NCBI RefSeq assembly: GCF_000015825.1
Contig: NC_009051.1
Location: forward strand, 1,048,695-1,112,694
DNA length: 64,000 nucleotides
Reading direction: 5' to 3'
Source: Methanoculleus marisnigri JR1
GTDB taxonomy: Archaea > Halobacteriota > Methanomicrobia > Methanomicrobiales > Methanoculleaceae
In this document: in pieces, positions 18,526-26,298 of the stretch
Position numbering within the stretch: the first letter of the stretch is position 1
Layout of the letters: every line of letters starts with the position of its first letter
Program-made: the position numbers and the translations under genes
Notes under the pieces: generated by a model
Seen by the model: only the letters and a program-made list of their open reading frames with translations
Database searches by the model: none
Told to the model about the DNA's origin: nothing

Positions 18526-19224
18526 ATGATCTCCGTAGTCGTGCCGACCTATAACGAAGAGCAGAACATCGAGCGCTGCCTTGCGTCGCTCGCAGACCAG
18601 ACGGTGCCGCGGGATACCTACGAGATCATCGTCGTCGACGGAGACTCGAAGGACAGGACCCGGGAACTGGCCGAACCCCTTGCGGACAGGGTCTTCATCC
18701 AGACGAGCAAGCGGGTGGGCGGAGCCCGAAACGATGGGGCGATGGCTGCCTCGGGCGATATCATCGCCACGACGGACGCCGACTGCGTCCTCCCCCGGGA
18801 CTGGGTGGAGCGGATCGGGAAGGACTTCGCAGAGAAGGATATCGTGCAGCTCTACGGCACGGTCTACCCGATCGAGGACAGTTTCCGGAACCGGCTCTCT
18901 CTTCTCGGAGCAAACATCTTCTCGCGCCTGGGCTACTACACCCGGACGATCTACTTCACGCTCGGGTGCAACACGGCCTTCGACCGGGAGGCGTTCATCC
19001 GGGCGGGGATGTACCGCTGCATCGATGCCGGGGACGATCTCGAGATCGCGCAGCGGATGCGCAAGCTCGGGAAGGTCCGTCTCGACCCCCGCCTGAAAGT
19101 CGGGTTCTCGATGCGGCGCTACCAGCAGTTCGGGACGCTCAAGTCGCTCTGGGAATGGCTCTACATCGTTCTTCGCGGCGGCGAGGCCAACGGCGCCACC
19201 TACTCGCAGCGGGAGTACAAGTAG
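18526..19224 (+). CDS. Glycosyltransferase family 2 (GT-A)
   Basis: 232 aa: ISVVVPTYNEEQNIERCLASLADQ, then IIVVDGDSKDRT and the metal-binding DTDADCVLPRDW region (TTDADC), a GT-A fold. A polar/amphipathic C-terminal region (MRRYQQFGTLKSLWEWLYIVL) may touch the membrane. A possible TATA (GCTTATAGC, about 18478) and an SD-like GAGGG just before the ATG indicate a separate transcript from the upstream GT4, though it belongs to the same glycan theme. It ends in TAG, showing TAG is a normal stop in this genome. Confidence 0.88.
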   Translation: MISVVVPTYNEEQNIERCLASLADQTVPRDTYEIIVVDGDSKDRTRELAEPLADRVFIQTSKRVGGARNDGAMAASGDIIATTDADCVLPRDWVERIGKDFAEKDIVQLYGTVYPIEDSFRNRLSLLGANIFSRLGYYTRTIYFTLGCNTAFDREAFIRAGMYRCIDAGDDLEIAQRMRKLGKVRLDPRLKVGFSMRRYQQFGTLKSLWEWLYIVLRGGEANGATYSQREYK

Positions 19225-19228
19225 TTCC

Positions 19229-19654
19229 ATGAAGGAGACCGTATCCATCCCGAAAGCCTATTCTGCGGCGGTGCAGCGTTCCGACGCCTGCGAGTTCGCA
19301 CGCCTGCTCGGGCTGGCGGTCACGGCGATCGGGGACGGCCTTGTTAAGGTGGCGATGGCGACCGAGGGCATGAAGAACGCCCACGGCACGACCCACGGGG
19401 GCGCGATCTTCGCCATCGCCGACCACGCGTTCGGCGTCGCCGCGAACATGGAGGGGATCGACCAGATCGCGATCTCCGCTAACATCCGCTACTTCACTGT
19501 CCCCGCGGGGGAGACGCTCGAAGCGGTCGCCTATATGGTCTCGGAGACGGAGAGGACGTCCGTCTACGCCGTCGACGTCTACTCGGGCGACCGGCTGGTC
19601 GCAACGTTCGAGGGCGTCGGGTTCAAGATCGGGGGAACGGCGAAGCGGGAGTGA
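19229..19654 (+). CDS. PaaI family hotdog-fold thioesterase
   Basis: 141 aa, hotdog fold. NAHGTTHGGAIFAIADHAFGVAAN is the classic PaaI/thioesterase loop-helix with the HGG motif and the catalytic acidic residue in the following helix. RYFTVPAGETLEAVAY is the conserved second strand region. Probably hydrolyses aromatic or short acyl-CoA thioesters. It begins 4 bases after the GT2 gene, with no terminator between, so co-transcription is likely although function is unrelated. Confidence 0.85.
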   Translation: MKETVSIPKAYSAAVQRSDACEFARLLGLAVTAIGDGLVKVAMATEGMKNAHGTTHGGAIFAIADHAFGVAANMEGIDQIAISANIRYFTVPAGETLEAVAYMVSETERTSVYAVDVYSGDRLVATFEGVGFKIGGTAKRE

Positions 19655-20092
19655 AAGGGGTGGTTTGATGCGGCAAATGTCCCCGAGCGTGCAGGCTCTA
19701 ATGGGCATTGTACCTCACGGATCTCGTACACGGATTTCCAGTGGATATCGCCATTGGGGGAGGGGCTGACGGGGAGTGCGATGGGCGGAATGCGACCGGT
19801 CGCCAGAGCGGGAGCATGAGCACCGAAGGTGCGAACGCCCGGAGCTCGACCACCGTCAGGTGGGGAGGGGGGAGCATCCCCCCTCCCCTGTCCCCACCCC
19901 CCTGCGTGGCGATATTCCCACGGTCCACTGCATCGGATTTACTCTCGTTTCTACTATCCGAGAAGCATGAGAATGGCTAGACGGAGCGCGGGAATCCCAG
20001 CACCGGGTCATAACCCTCTAGCATAAGAACGCTCGATCCTTCTAACCGCAGCCCCCCAGAGATCCAGCCCGAATTTACCCCCTTCTGTCCCC
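19655..20092. other. Gene-free interval between convergent genes with a very strong hairpin
   Basis: No credible gene. The main structure is a perfect 11-bp stem GGGGAGGGGGG (19862-19872), loop AGCAT, CCCCCCTCCCC (19878-19888). It has no T-run, so a plain intrinsic terminator is not indicated, but its position between the + thioesterase and the - msrA would block read-through both ways. The G-runs could also form a quadruplex. Confidence 0.75.
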
Positions 20093-20587
20093 CTACCACA
20101 CCGTCCGGCACTGCCCGCCGCCGCGTTTCGCGAAGTACTGCTGGTGGTACTCCTCCGCCCGCCAGAACGTCCCCGCGGGCTCGATCGCGGTGACGATGGG
20201 GCGGCGGAACTTTCCTGATTGATCCATCTCCTCCTTCGACGCCCGGGCCTCCGCCTCCTGCTCGGGAGTATGGACAAAGATCACCGACCGGTACTGCGTC
20301 CCGATATCGGGTCCCTGCCGGTTCGGGGTGGTCGGGTCGTGGGCGTCCCAGAACGTGTCGAGGAGCGCCCGGTACGAGACGGTACCGGGGTCGTAGGTCA
20401 CCTGCACGACCTCGGCGTGCCCGGTCCTTCCGGTGCAGACCTCGGGGTAGGTCGGGTTCTCGACGGTGCCGCCCATGAATCCCACCGCGGTCTCCACGAC
20501 GCCCGGCACGCGCCGGAACGCCTCCTCGACGCCCCAGAAACACCCCGCGCCGAACGTGGCGCGCTCGAGGCTCTTCTCCGGTGCCAT
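20093..20587 (-). CDS. msrA: Peptide-methionine (S)-S-oxide reductase MsrA
   Basis: 164 aa. Repairs oxidised methionine using thioredoxin. The catalytic motif [10 protein letters not shown] has Cys16. The [29 protein letters not shown] and GTQYRSVIF blocks are diagnostic. A C-terminal Cys (GGGQCRTVW, about 160) is the likely resolving cysteine. The frame is open a little upstream in other readings, but [19 protein letters not shown] is the natural start. It faces the DUF2148 gene divergently. Confidence 0.96.
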   Translation of the reverse strand: MAPEKSLERATFGAGCFWGVEEAFRRVPGVVETAVGFMGGTVENPTYPEVCTGRTGHAEVVQVTYDPGTVSYRALLDTFWDAHDPTTPNRQGPDIGTQYRSVIFVHTPEQEAEARASKEEMDQSGKFRRPIVTAIEPAGTFWRAEEYHQQYFAKRGGGQCRTVW

Positions 20588-20675
20588 GACGGTCCGGCTC
20601 TTTTACGGGTTCGTGGAAAAAGGTATCGCTGCCGTCCGGGCATACCCTTATCTGGGGTCGGGGCCACGTACTCTC

Positions 20676-21227
20676 ATGGTCTTTGAATCAGACGCCGTAG
20701 AGGTGGTCGCCCGGCTGATGGCGCTCTCTGCCCGCACCGCGCCGAAGGCCCGGGGCACCGACGTCATCAAGACGATGATCGTCACCGAAGAGGAGAAGGA
20801 GCGACTCGCCGGGGCGATGCGGGAGTACGGCGAGAAGCACGACGCGGTTTTCTTCATCAGGGACGCGGGCAACGTCGTGGCAAGCGACGCCTGCCTCCTC
20901 GTCGGGTCGCTCTACGCCGACGCCGTGGGCCTCGACTGCGGCGGGTGCGGCTACGCCACCTGTGCGGAGATGCTCGACGCCCAGCGCGAGTTAAACCCGC
21001 CGGCAACGCCGTTCCGGGGCCCGAACTGCATTGTGCGGATGGCGGATCTCGGGATCGCGGTCGGTTCCGCGGTGAAGACCGCGAGCCTCCACAACGTCGA
21101 CAACCGGGTCATGTACACCGCCGGCGTCGGGGCGCTCTCGCTCGGGTGGCTGGAAGGCTGCGGCGTCGCTTACGGCATCCCGCTCCGGGCATCGGGAAAG
21201 GATATCTTCTTTGACCGTACACGCTGA
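20676..21227 (+). CDS. DUF2148 ferredoxin-domain protein
   Basis: 183 aa. The central cysteine motif DCGGCGYATCAEM, together with a later GPNCIVRMADLGIAVGSAVKTAS block, is typical of the archaeal DUF2148 family, predicted to carry an iron-sulfur cluster. Start: ATG at 20676, with CCCTTATC about 26 bases upstream; the frame is open further upstream into the antisense of msrA. It lies 14 bases before the GHMP protein gene, suggesting an operon. Biochemical role unknown. Confidence 0.82.
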   Translation: MVFESDAVEVVARLMALSARTAPKARGTDVIKTMIVTEEEKERLAGAMREYGEKHDAVFFIRDAGNVVASDACLLVGSLYADAVGLDCGGCGYATCAEMLDAQRELNPPATPFRGPNCIVRMADLGIAVGSAVKTASLHNVDNRVMYTAGVGALSLGWLEGCGVAYGIPLRASGKDIFFDRTR

Positions 21228-21241
21228 AACGAAGTGACGAA

Positions 21242-22324
21242 ATGGCTGTTATGAAGATCCGGGGCGGGGACCTCGACCTCGTCGAGTACGAGTTCACCTC
21301 CTTCTCCCCCGGCGAGAATATCCGGCCGTGCGGCCTCAAAAAGGACTACCGGCTCACGCCGGTCTCCGGCACCGTCGCCGCCCGCGCCCCGGCGAGGATT
21401 CACCTCACCGTGCTCGACATGAACCGGTTCTCTCCCGACCATCCCGGGGGAGGCGGCATCGGGTTCGCCATCGGGGTCTACTGCACCGCCGAGGTCGAGT
21501 GCACGCCCTCTGGGATTGAGATCGACTACACCCGCGAACCGATCCTCCGGCACTTCGCGGAGGCTTTCCGGCAGGTCGTCGGGTACGAGGGCGGTTTTAA
21601 GATCCGCGCACGCGATCACCAGTACGAGCACGTCGGGCTCGGGTCGACGAGCACCATCCTGATCGCGGTCGCGAACGCTCTCAACGTCGCCGTGGGCTCG
21701 CCGCTGACCTCTGATGAGCTCCGCCTCCTCCTCGGCTGCAACTTCGTCGAGGAGACGGAGGCCGGGAACGTCGCGTTCGGGTTCGAGACCGGCGTCGGGC
21801 CTGCCGCGAGCAGCCACGGCGGCATGGTGGTGATGGGCGACGAACTGGCGCTCATCTACCGGCACGCCTTCGCCGGGGGCAAAAAGGTCTACATCGCCAT
21901 TCCGGCCTCCGACATCTCGTCGGCGGGGGAGAAGGAGTTCGACCTCCTGATGAACAAGGCCCGGACGCTCGACTACCGCGACCGGGAGCTGAAGTCCTAC
22001 CTCGTCCTGATGGACCTCATCCCCGCGCTGGAACGCGGCGATCTCCGGAAAGCCGGCGAGGTCATCTGGGAGATCGAGTTCCGGGGCTCGAAGCGCGCCG
22101 AGGTGGAGCACCACGGGTTCGAGATCTACCGCTACATGGCGGCGCTCCGGGACGCCGGCCTCGAGTTCGTCGGGATGAGTTCGGTCGGCCCGTCGATCGC
22201 GGTCATCACGGACCTCCCGGAGGAGGCGGTGACGGAGATCCTCGCGAAGGCAGGCCTCCGGGTCGCTATCGCTACCACGGTCGATAACGAGGGGCTGAAG
22301 ATCCACCTGGAAGAGAGGGCGTGA
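21242..22324 (+). CDS. GHMP-fold protein, beta-ribofuranosylaminobenzene 5'-phosphate synthase type (methanopterin pathway)
   Basis: 360 aa. Matches the COG1907 pattern: ARAPARIHLTVLDMN, GGGGIGFAIGVY, YEHVGLGSTSTILIAVANAL (the GHMP ATP/phosphate-loop position) and GFETGVGPAASSHGG. Beta-RFAP synthase joins p-aminobenzoate or 4-hydroxybenzoate with PRPP in tetrahydromethanopterin synthesis. There is an N-terminal extension of about 50 residues (RGGDLDLVEYEFTSF to KKDYRLTPVSG) before the usual SRLHL-like start, so a paralogous GHMP function is possible. It follows the DUF2148 gene in the same direction. Confidence 0.75.
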   Translation: MAVMKIRGGDLDLVEYEFTSFSPGENIRPCGLKKDYRLTPVSGTVAARAPARIHLTVLDMNRFSPDHPGGGGIGFAIGVYCTAEVECTPSGIEIDYTREPILRHFAEAFRQVVGYEGGFKIRARDHQYEHVGLGSTSTILIAVANALNVAVGSPLTSDELRLLLGCNFVEETEAGNVAFGFETGVGPAASSHGGMVVMGDELALIYRHAFAGGKKVYIAIPASDISSAGEKEFDLLMNKARTLDYRDRELKSYLVLMDLIPALERGDLRKAGEVIWEIEFRGSKRAEVEHHGFEIYRYMAALRDAGLEFVGMSSVGPSIAVITDLPEEAVTEILAKAGLRVAIATTVDNEGLKIHLEERA

Positions 22325-22397
22325 GGGGCGGGGCCCCGCCCAAAAGCCTCATTTTAAAAGAACGCCCAGTGGAACTCCTTGTGAGTCCTGCCGGTGC

Positions 22398-23945
22398 TCA
22401 GATACTGTTCTTCCGGTAATCGTACTCCCCGCTCGCGATCCGTTCCATGACGGTCTCGCCGATGGCGGCAAGATGGCTCCCGGCGAAATACCCCGACGAG
22501 ACGCTCGCCCCCCCGGTCGAGGAGAGGAGGTACACCTTCCCCCGGGCGACCCCGAAGACCCGGGCGACCGGGCCTCTCGTTATCCGGACCATCTGCACCT
22601 TGTCGTAGTTCATCACGACGGTCTCGCGGTCGACGGCGCCGTTCACGAACGTGAAGAGGTCGCTATCCGTGCCGAACTCCGTGATCCGGTAGGAGACAGA
22701 GGTCGCGTAGAAGATCGCGAGGATGGCGAGCGCCGTCGCGAGCGGCAGCGCGTACGGGAGGACGAGCCCGGCGATCCCGGCCAGGGCCGCCGTCTCGCGG
22801 TAGAGATAGATCGACGGGTAGGCCGTCGCCAGAACGAGCGCGAGAGAGGCTAACGCGGCCCGGATCAGGAGAACGCTCCTCGCGCCTGCGGGCTGCCGCT
22901 CCCGGCCGTGCTCGGCCACGAACTCCGGCACCAGGTCTTCGAGAAGCCGCTGCTGCGTCGCATCGTCCTTTAAGAGGCAGAGGACGGGGCGGAGACTCTC
23001 CCCGCTCCCGGACGCGAGCCCCACCACCTCCGCCTCGATGCACGACCGGGAAAGGAGCCGGGCCGCGAGCGTCCGCTTTACCCGGACGGCGTTGATCCGC
23101 GAGACGTCAAACGACGTCTTATACGTCCTGATCAGGCCGTGCTCCAGGTATATCGTGTCGCCCCGGCGGTATACCCGGTAGTTGTAGTAATGGAATATCA
23201 GCGAGACCGACGGTGCCAGCTGGACGACGAAGAACATCAGCAGGGAGACCAGCGCCGTACCGCCCGCTCCCGCTCCCGTCACCGTGGAGACGTATACCTG
23301 AACGACGGAGTAGGCCAGGAACGCAAACCCAAAGACCGTCTGGTAGGTCGAGACGCTGAAGAGGCCGTGGACGATCACGTCCGCCGGGGAGAACGTGACC
23401 GGGGGTTCGGCCGGCTCGTCTTCCAAAACGGTCTCGTGGCCGTACAGCCGCTCTGCCATCCCGGCCCGTATCCCCTCCGCCACGTCCTCGCTAAACGTCA
23501 GGACGGCTTCCGGCACCGTGGCGCCGCTGCCCGAGTTGATGTTGACGAGCAGCCTCGATGTCCCGAAGACCCTGTTCAGGATACCCCGGTTGATGTTCAC
23601 CGACGCAACCTTCGCGTAGGGGAGCGTCTTCTTCATCTTGAAGAGGGTGTTCCTCTCCACCACCACGTCCGTCTCGTTGAACTGAATGGTCGTCCGGCTC
23701 CACTGCCGGTAGTTGAAGAGCACCAGCGCGACGAAGAGGAACGCGAGTACGGCCGGTAGAGCACCCCTGCCGAGCTGCGTGGCGAGGACGGCCAGCACCA
23801 CGATCGCCGAGAGCGATCGCTCCGCGATGATGCTCGGGTGGCACCGGATCTTCTCGCCATGGCGAGTTGGGGTATCCGCAGCCGTCCCGGGGCCGGAGCC
23901 CGCATCGCTGCTGCGGTCCTCTGTCTCCCGGTCACTCCCGTTCAT
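22398..23945 (-). CDS. PH domain-containing membrane protein (YdbT-like, bPH2 repeats)
   Basis: 515 aa. Paired N-terminal membrane helices are followed by bacterial PH2 (DUF304) modules: TTIQFNETDVVVERNTLFKMKKTLPYAKVASVNINRG, RGDTIYLEHGLIRTYKTSFDVSRINAVRV and ESGTDSD-like FGTDSDLFTFVNGAVDRETVVMNYDKVQMVRITRGP. The three modules are separated by hydrophobic hairpins, as in Bacillus YdbT. Function unknown; YdbS/YdbT are linked in Bacillus to amylocyclin resistance. The start overlaps the upstream YdbS-like gene by ATGA. Confidence 0.82.
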   Translation of the reverse strand: MNGSDRETEDRSSDAGSGPGTAADTPTRHGEKIRCHPSIIAERSLSAIVVLAVLATQLGRGALPAVLAFLFVALVLFNYRQWSRTTIQFNETDVVVERNTLFKMKKTLPYAKVASVNINRGILNRVFGTSRLLVNINSGSGATVPEAVLTFSEDVAEGIRAGMAERLYGHETVLEDEPAEPPVTFSPADVIVHGLFSVSTYQTVFGFAFLAYSVVQVYVSTVTGAGAGGTALVSLLMFFVVQLAPSVSLIFHYYNYRVYRRGDTIYLEHGLIRTYKTSFDVSRINAVRVKRTLAARLLSRSCIEAEVVGLASGSGESLRPVLCLLKDDATQQRLLEDLVPEFVAEHGRERQPAGARSVLLIRAALASLALVLATAYPSIYLYRETAALAGIAGLVLPYALPLATALAILAIFYATSVSYRITEFGTDSDLFTFVNGAVDRETVVMNYDKVQMVRITRGPVARVFGVARGKVYLLSSTGGASVSSGYFAGSHLAAIGETVMERIASGEYDYRKNSI

Positions 23946-24529
23946 TCGTCTGCAGCCCCCGGCCGGGGGATGGGGGTCGCCGGCATCCTGTCCCGGAGCA
24001 TCCTCCCGACCAGGTTGTTGAGCCGGTCGGCCACCGTCTCCGCCTCGTCAATCTCGAGGTACCTGATGTCCGCCTCGCCCCCTGCAGTGGTTATGGTGAC
24101 GTCCGCGAGGCCGAGCAGGTTGTTTATCGGGCCTCTGGTGATCTCCACCTGGTGCACCCGCTCGATCGGCACCAGGGTGTGGCGGATGAAGAGGACCCCG
24201 CAGCGCACGTCCACCCGGTCTTCGGTGATCCGGTAGCGGTACCGGGCGTAAAAGACCGGCGGAGCCGCGGCTATGTAAACCAGGGCGATCCCCAGGACGA
24301 GCAAGAAGCCGTACCTGATAAGATCGTAGTAGGACCCCAGGAATCCCTCTGCGTAGGTCTTCGTGAGGATGTAGGCCACGAGCAGAACCGCATACCACAT
24401 GGCGTAGTCGATGTACATCGAGAGCATGCACTTCCGGTTCAGCCGGCGGTAACCGTCCGCGCCCGCCCCGGGTTCCGGCGATCCTTCGTCGGCCGGAGCC
24501 TGCCCGTTCACCGGGCCGGGAAACGACAT
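23942..24529 (-). CDS. PH domain-containing membrane protein (YdbS-like)
   Basis: 195 aa. Two membrane helices (about 40-110, AMWYAVLLVAYILTKTY and GFLLVLGIALVYIAAAPPVFY) are followed by one bPH2 domain: YRITEDRVDVRCGVLFIRHTLVPIERVHQVEITRGPINNLLGLADVTITTAGGEADIRYL. The first gene of a two-gene operon with the YdbT-like protein; such pairs form a membrane complex in other organisms. The polar N-terminus (about 1-35) is probably cytoplasmic. Confidence 0.83.
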   Translation of the reverse strand: MSFPGPVNGQAPADEGSPEPGAGADGYRRLNRKCMLSMYIDYAMWYAVLLVAYILTKTYAEGFLGSYYDLIRYGFLLVLGIALVYIAAAPPVFYARYRYRITEDRVDVRCGVLFIRHTLVPIERVHQVEITRGPINNLLGLADVTITTAGGEADIRYLEIDEAETVADRLNNLVGRMLRDRMPATPIPRPGAADE

Positions 24530-24610
24530 GGTTATTCGTTGCCGTTCTGCTCACTTTAACCTATTGTCCGGGACGGTTTGCGTCCCCGCATCGCCGGGAA
24601 CGCTCCGGTG

Positions 24611-24644
24611 GAAAAAAGATAACGACCGACTTCAGAAGTCGGTC
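24611..24644 (-). terminator. Hairpin plus T-run terminator of fae-hps
   Basis: On the minus strand GACCGACTT-CTG-AAGTCGGTC (24644 down to 24624; 9-bp perfect stem, 3-base loop) overlaps the fae-hps stop codon. It is followed by GTTATCTTTTTTCC with T6 at 24617-24612. This is a bacterial-style intrinsic terminator, unusual beside the bare T-runs seen elsewhere in the window. Confidence 0.75.
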
Positions 24645-25813
24645 ATGATGCGGAACTGGTCGATCTCTTCGGTGCTCAGTTCCTCGAGGAACTCTTCGGC
24701 CGCGTGCTGGATGTTCTTGCTCGCGGTGATGGCGCGGCCGACGACCAGGATGTCGGCGCCCGCCTTCCTCGCGTCCTTCACGACGCCCTGCCGGATGCCG
24801 CCCGCGGTCGCGACCAGCAGCCGCTCGCCGCCGGCTTTCTTGATCGCCGGGATGTCTCCCCAGGCGTAGGCGGTATCCTCGACGTCGATGCCGCGGTGGA
24901 GTTCCACGACGTCCGGCTTCACCTTCAGCTGCTTGACCACGGCAACGGGGTCTTTGACGTTGAGCATGTCGATGACGGTGTAGATGCCGGTCTTGCGGGT
25001 GTCCTCGATCGCCTTCTCGATGGTGGAGATGGGCGCGAGGCCGGAGATCACGACGGCGTCGGCGCCGGCGTCGGCGGTCATCCGGGCCTCGAGGTTGCCC
25101 GTGTCGAGGGTCTTGAGGTCGGCGACGATGAACGCGTTCGGGCGGCGTTCGCGGATCTCGGAGATGATCGAGAGGCCGAACTTCTTGATCAGGGGCGTGC
25201 CCGCCTCGATGATCAGGTGGTCGTTCTGGGGCAGTTCGTCGAGAACCCTGTTCATGTGGTTCCTGTCGACGAGGTCCATGGCGACCTGGAGGTACGGCGG
25301 GTCCCAGAGCCGCTGGACCTTGAATCCCATGACCGCGTGGGCCGCCCGGTCCTTCTCGTGCAGGAGCGTCTCGACGTCGGGGAACCGGTCGAGGGCCCGG
25401 CGGAGCGCGAGTTTCATCGCGCCGTAGTTGAACCGGTAGATCTTGTTGTAGTCCTGTGCGGTCGGGTGAACGAAGACGCTCGCCATGATGACGGTGTCCT
25501 CGATGTCGACCCCCTCAAAGACGCCCTCCTCGATCGAGTCGGCGACCGCTTTCGCCACCGCGGCCTGGACGGGCCCGAACATCTGGTTCACCTGGTACTC
25601 TTTCTTTAACGTGACCTTCGGGATGATGAGCGTCGAGGGTTTCGTCGGCAGGTTCGGCCTGACGACCGCGAGGAGCGGTGTGTGTCCCTTCGAGAGCTGC
25701 GAAATGGAGTTCGCAAACGCCTGTCCTACCGCGCCCTCTTTGTTTCCCATTATCAGATCTATGTGCGCAAGTTCTGCGCCGTCTCCAACCAATGCTTCAC
25801 CGATGAGATACAT
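24632..25813 (-). CDS. fae-hps: Bifunctional formaldehyde-activating enzyme / 3-hexulose-6-phosphate synthase
   Basis: 393 aa fusion. The Fae domain (about 1-161) starts MYLIGEALVGDGAELAHIDL with the catalytic His17 and includes GHTPLLAVVRPNLPTKPSTLIIPKVT. It condenses formaldehyde with tetrahydromethanopterin. The Hps domain (about 165-393) is an orotidine-decarboxylase-like barrel (YLQVAMDLVDRNHMNRVLDEL, FIVADLKTLDTGN, LHRGIDVE, VATAGGIRQG) converting hexulose phosphate to ribulose 5-phosphate plus formaldehyde. In methanogens without transketolase this supplies pentoses. TATA-like TTTAATAC lies at about 25850-25860 and GAGGG precedes the ATG. Confidence 0.97.
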   Translation of the reverse strand: MYLIGEALVGDGAELAHIDLIMGNKEGAVGQAFANSISQLSKGHTPLLAVVRPNLPTKPSTLIIPKVTLKKEYQVNQMFGPVQAAVAKAVADSIEEGVFEGVDIEDTVIMASVFVHPTAQDYNKIYRFNYGAMKLALRRALDRFPDVETLLHEKDRAAHAVMGFKVQRLWDPPYLQVAMDLVDRNHMNRVLDELPQNDHLIIEAGTPLIKKFGLSIISEIRERRPNAFIVADLKTLDTGNLEARMTADAGADAVVISGLAPISTIEKAIEDTRKTGIYTVIDMLNVKDPVAVVKQLKVKPDVVELHRGIDVEDTAYAWGDIPAIKKAGGERLLVATAGGIRQGVVKDARKAGADILVVGRAITASKNIQHAAEEFLEELSTEEIDQFRIMTDF

Positions 25814-26050
25814 ATGGATACCCTCAGATAGTGCTGAAATATTGGTGAAACAGGTATTAAAGACCTCCCGGTGGGATCGATACCGTTAAACGCGAAACGC
25901 CCGGTTCGAGAGGGAGGCCCTCTTCGCGTGCTGCCGGTATTAACCGTCCCCGCTGCGGGGTTTTGCGTGCAGAGGTTCCCTGTCGCGCCCCGGCACCGGA
26001 CGTAAATAGCCACAGATTCCCCGGGGTGTCGGATAAGAGTTACAAGAATG

Positions 26051-26204
26051 TGGGGTCGGTGAGATTTGAACTCACGATCGACGGGTCTCTCCGAACATGC
26101 ATCAGTGCTCCAACGGGTCATCATCCGTTCGTCAGGAGACCCATTGTTCATCACGTGCAAAGACCGCTGGAGCCCGTCGCCATTCCGGACTAGGCCACGA
26201 CCCC
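26051..26204 (-). tRNA. tRNA-Trp (CCA) with an 80-nt intron
   Basis: Read on the minus strand: acceptor GGGGTCG pairs with CGACCCC and discriminator A (26051); no encoded CCA. D-arm region TGGCCTAGTCCGGAATGGC; anticodon stem ACGGG/CCCGT; loop CT-CCA-GA with anticodon CCA at 26170-26168; T-arm GTGAG TTCAAAT CTCAC. The intron (26166-26087) lies between positions 37 and 38, the canonical archaeal site, leaving a 74-nt mature tRNA. The intron carries box C/D guide elements (separate entry). Protein-like ORFs over this region are artefacts. Confidence 0.95.
26087..26166 (-). ncRNA. Box C/D guide RNA inside the tRNA-Trp intron, predicted to guide C34 and C39 2'-O-methylation
   Basis: Within the intron, in order: box C GTGATGA (26154-26148), D' CTGA (26135-26132), C' ATGATGA (26124-26118), D CTGA (26105-26102). 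The D' guide GGGTCTC pairs with GAGACCC at the intron/3' exon junction and places tRNA C39 at the fifth base upstream of the box. The D guide TTGGAGC pairs with GCTCCAG in the 5' exon and places C34, the wobble base, at the fifth position. This reproduces the arrangement known for Haloferax pre-tRNA-Trp. Boxes and pairings are read directly; activity is inferred. Confidence 0.88.
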
Positions 26205-26298
26205 CCTGCCCTCTATACGTTTGACGGCCATGAAGTATAAGGATTGCGCCGGAAAAAACCAGTAATCATATAACCGTACCTGCACCCATTTATATAGA

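Noticed and set aside
25759-26160. Protein-coding ORF over the tRNA-Trp locus
   Set aside because: The region folds as an intron-containing tRNA with box C/D elements; the ORF has no homology or start signals.
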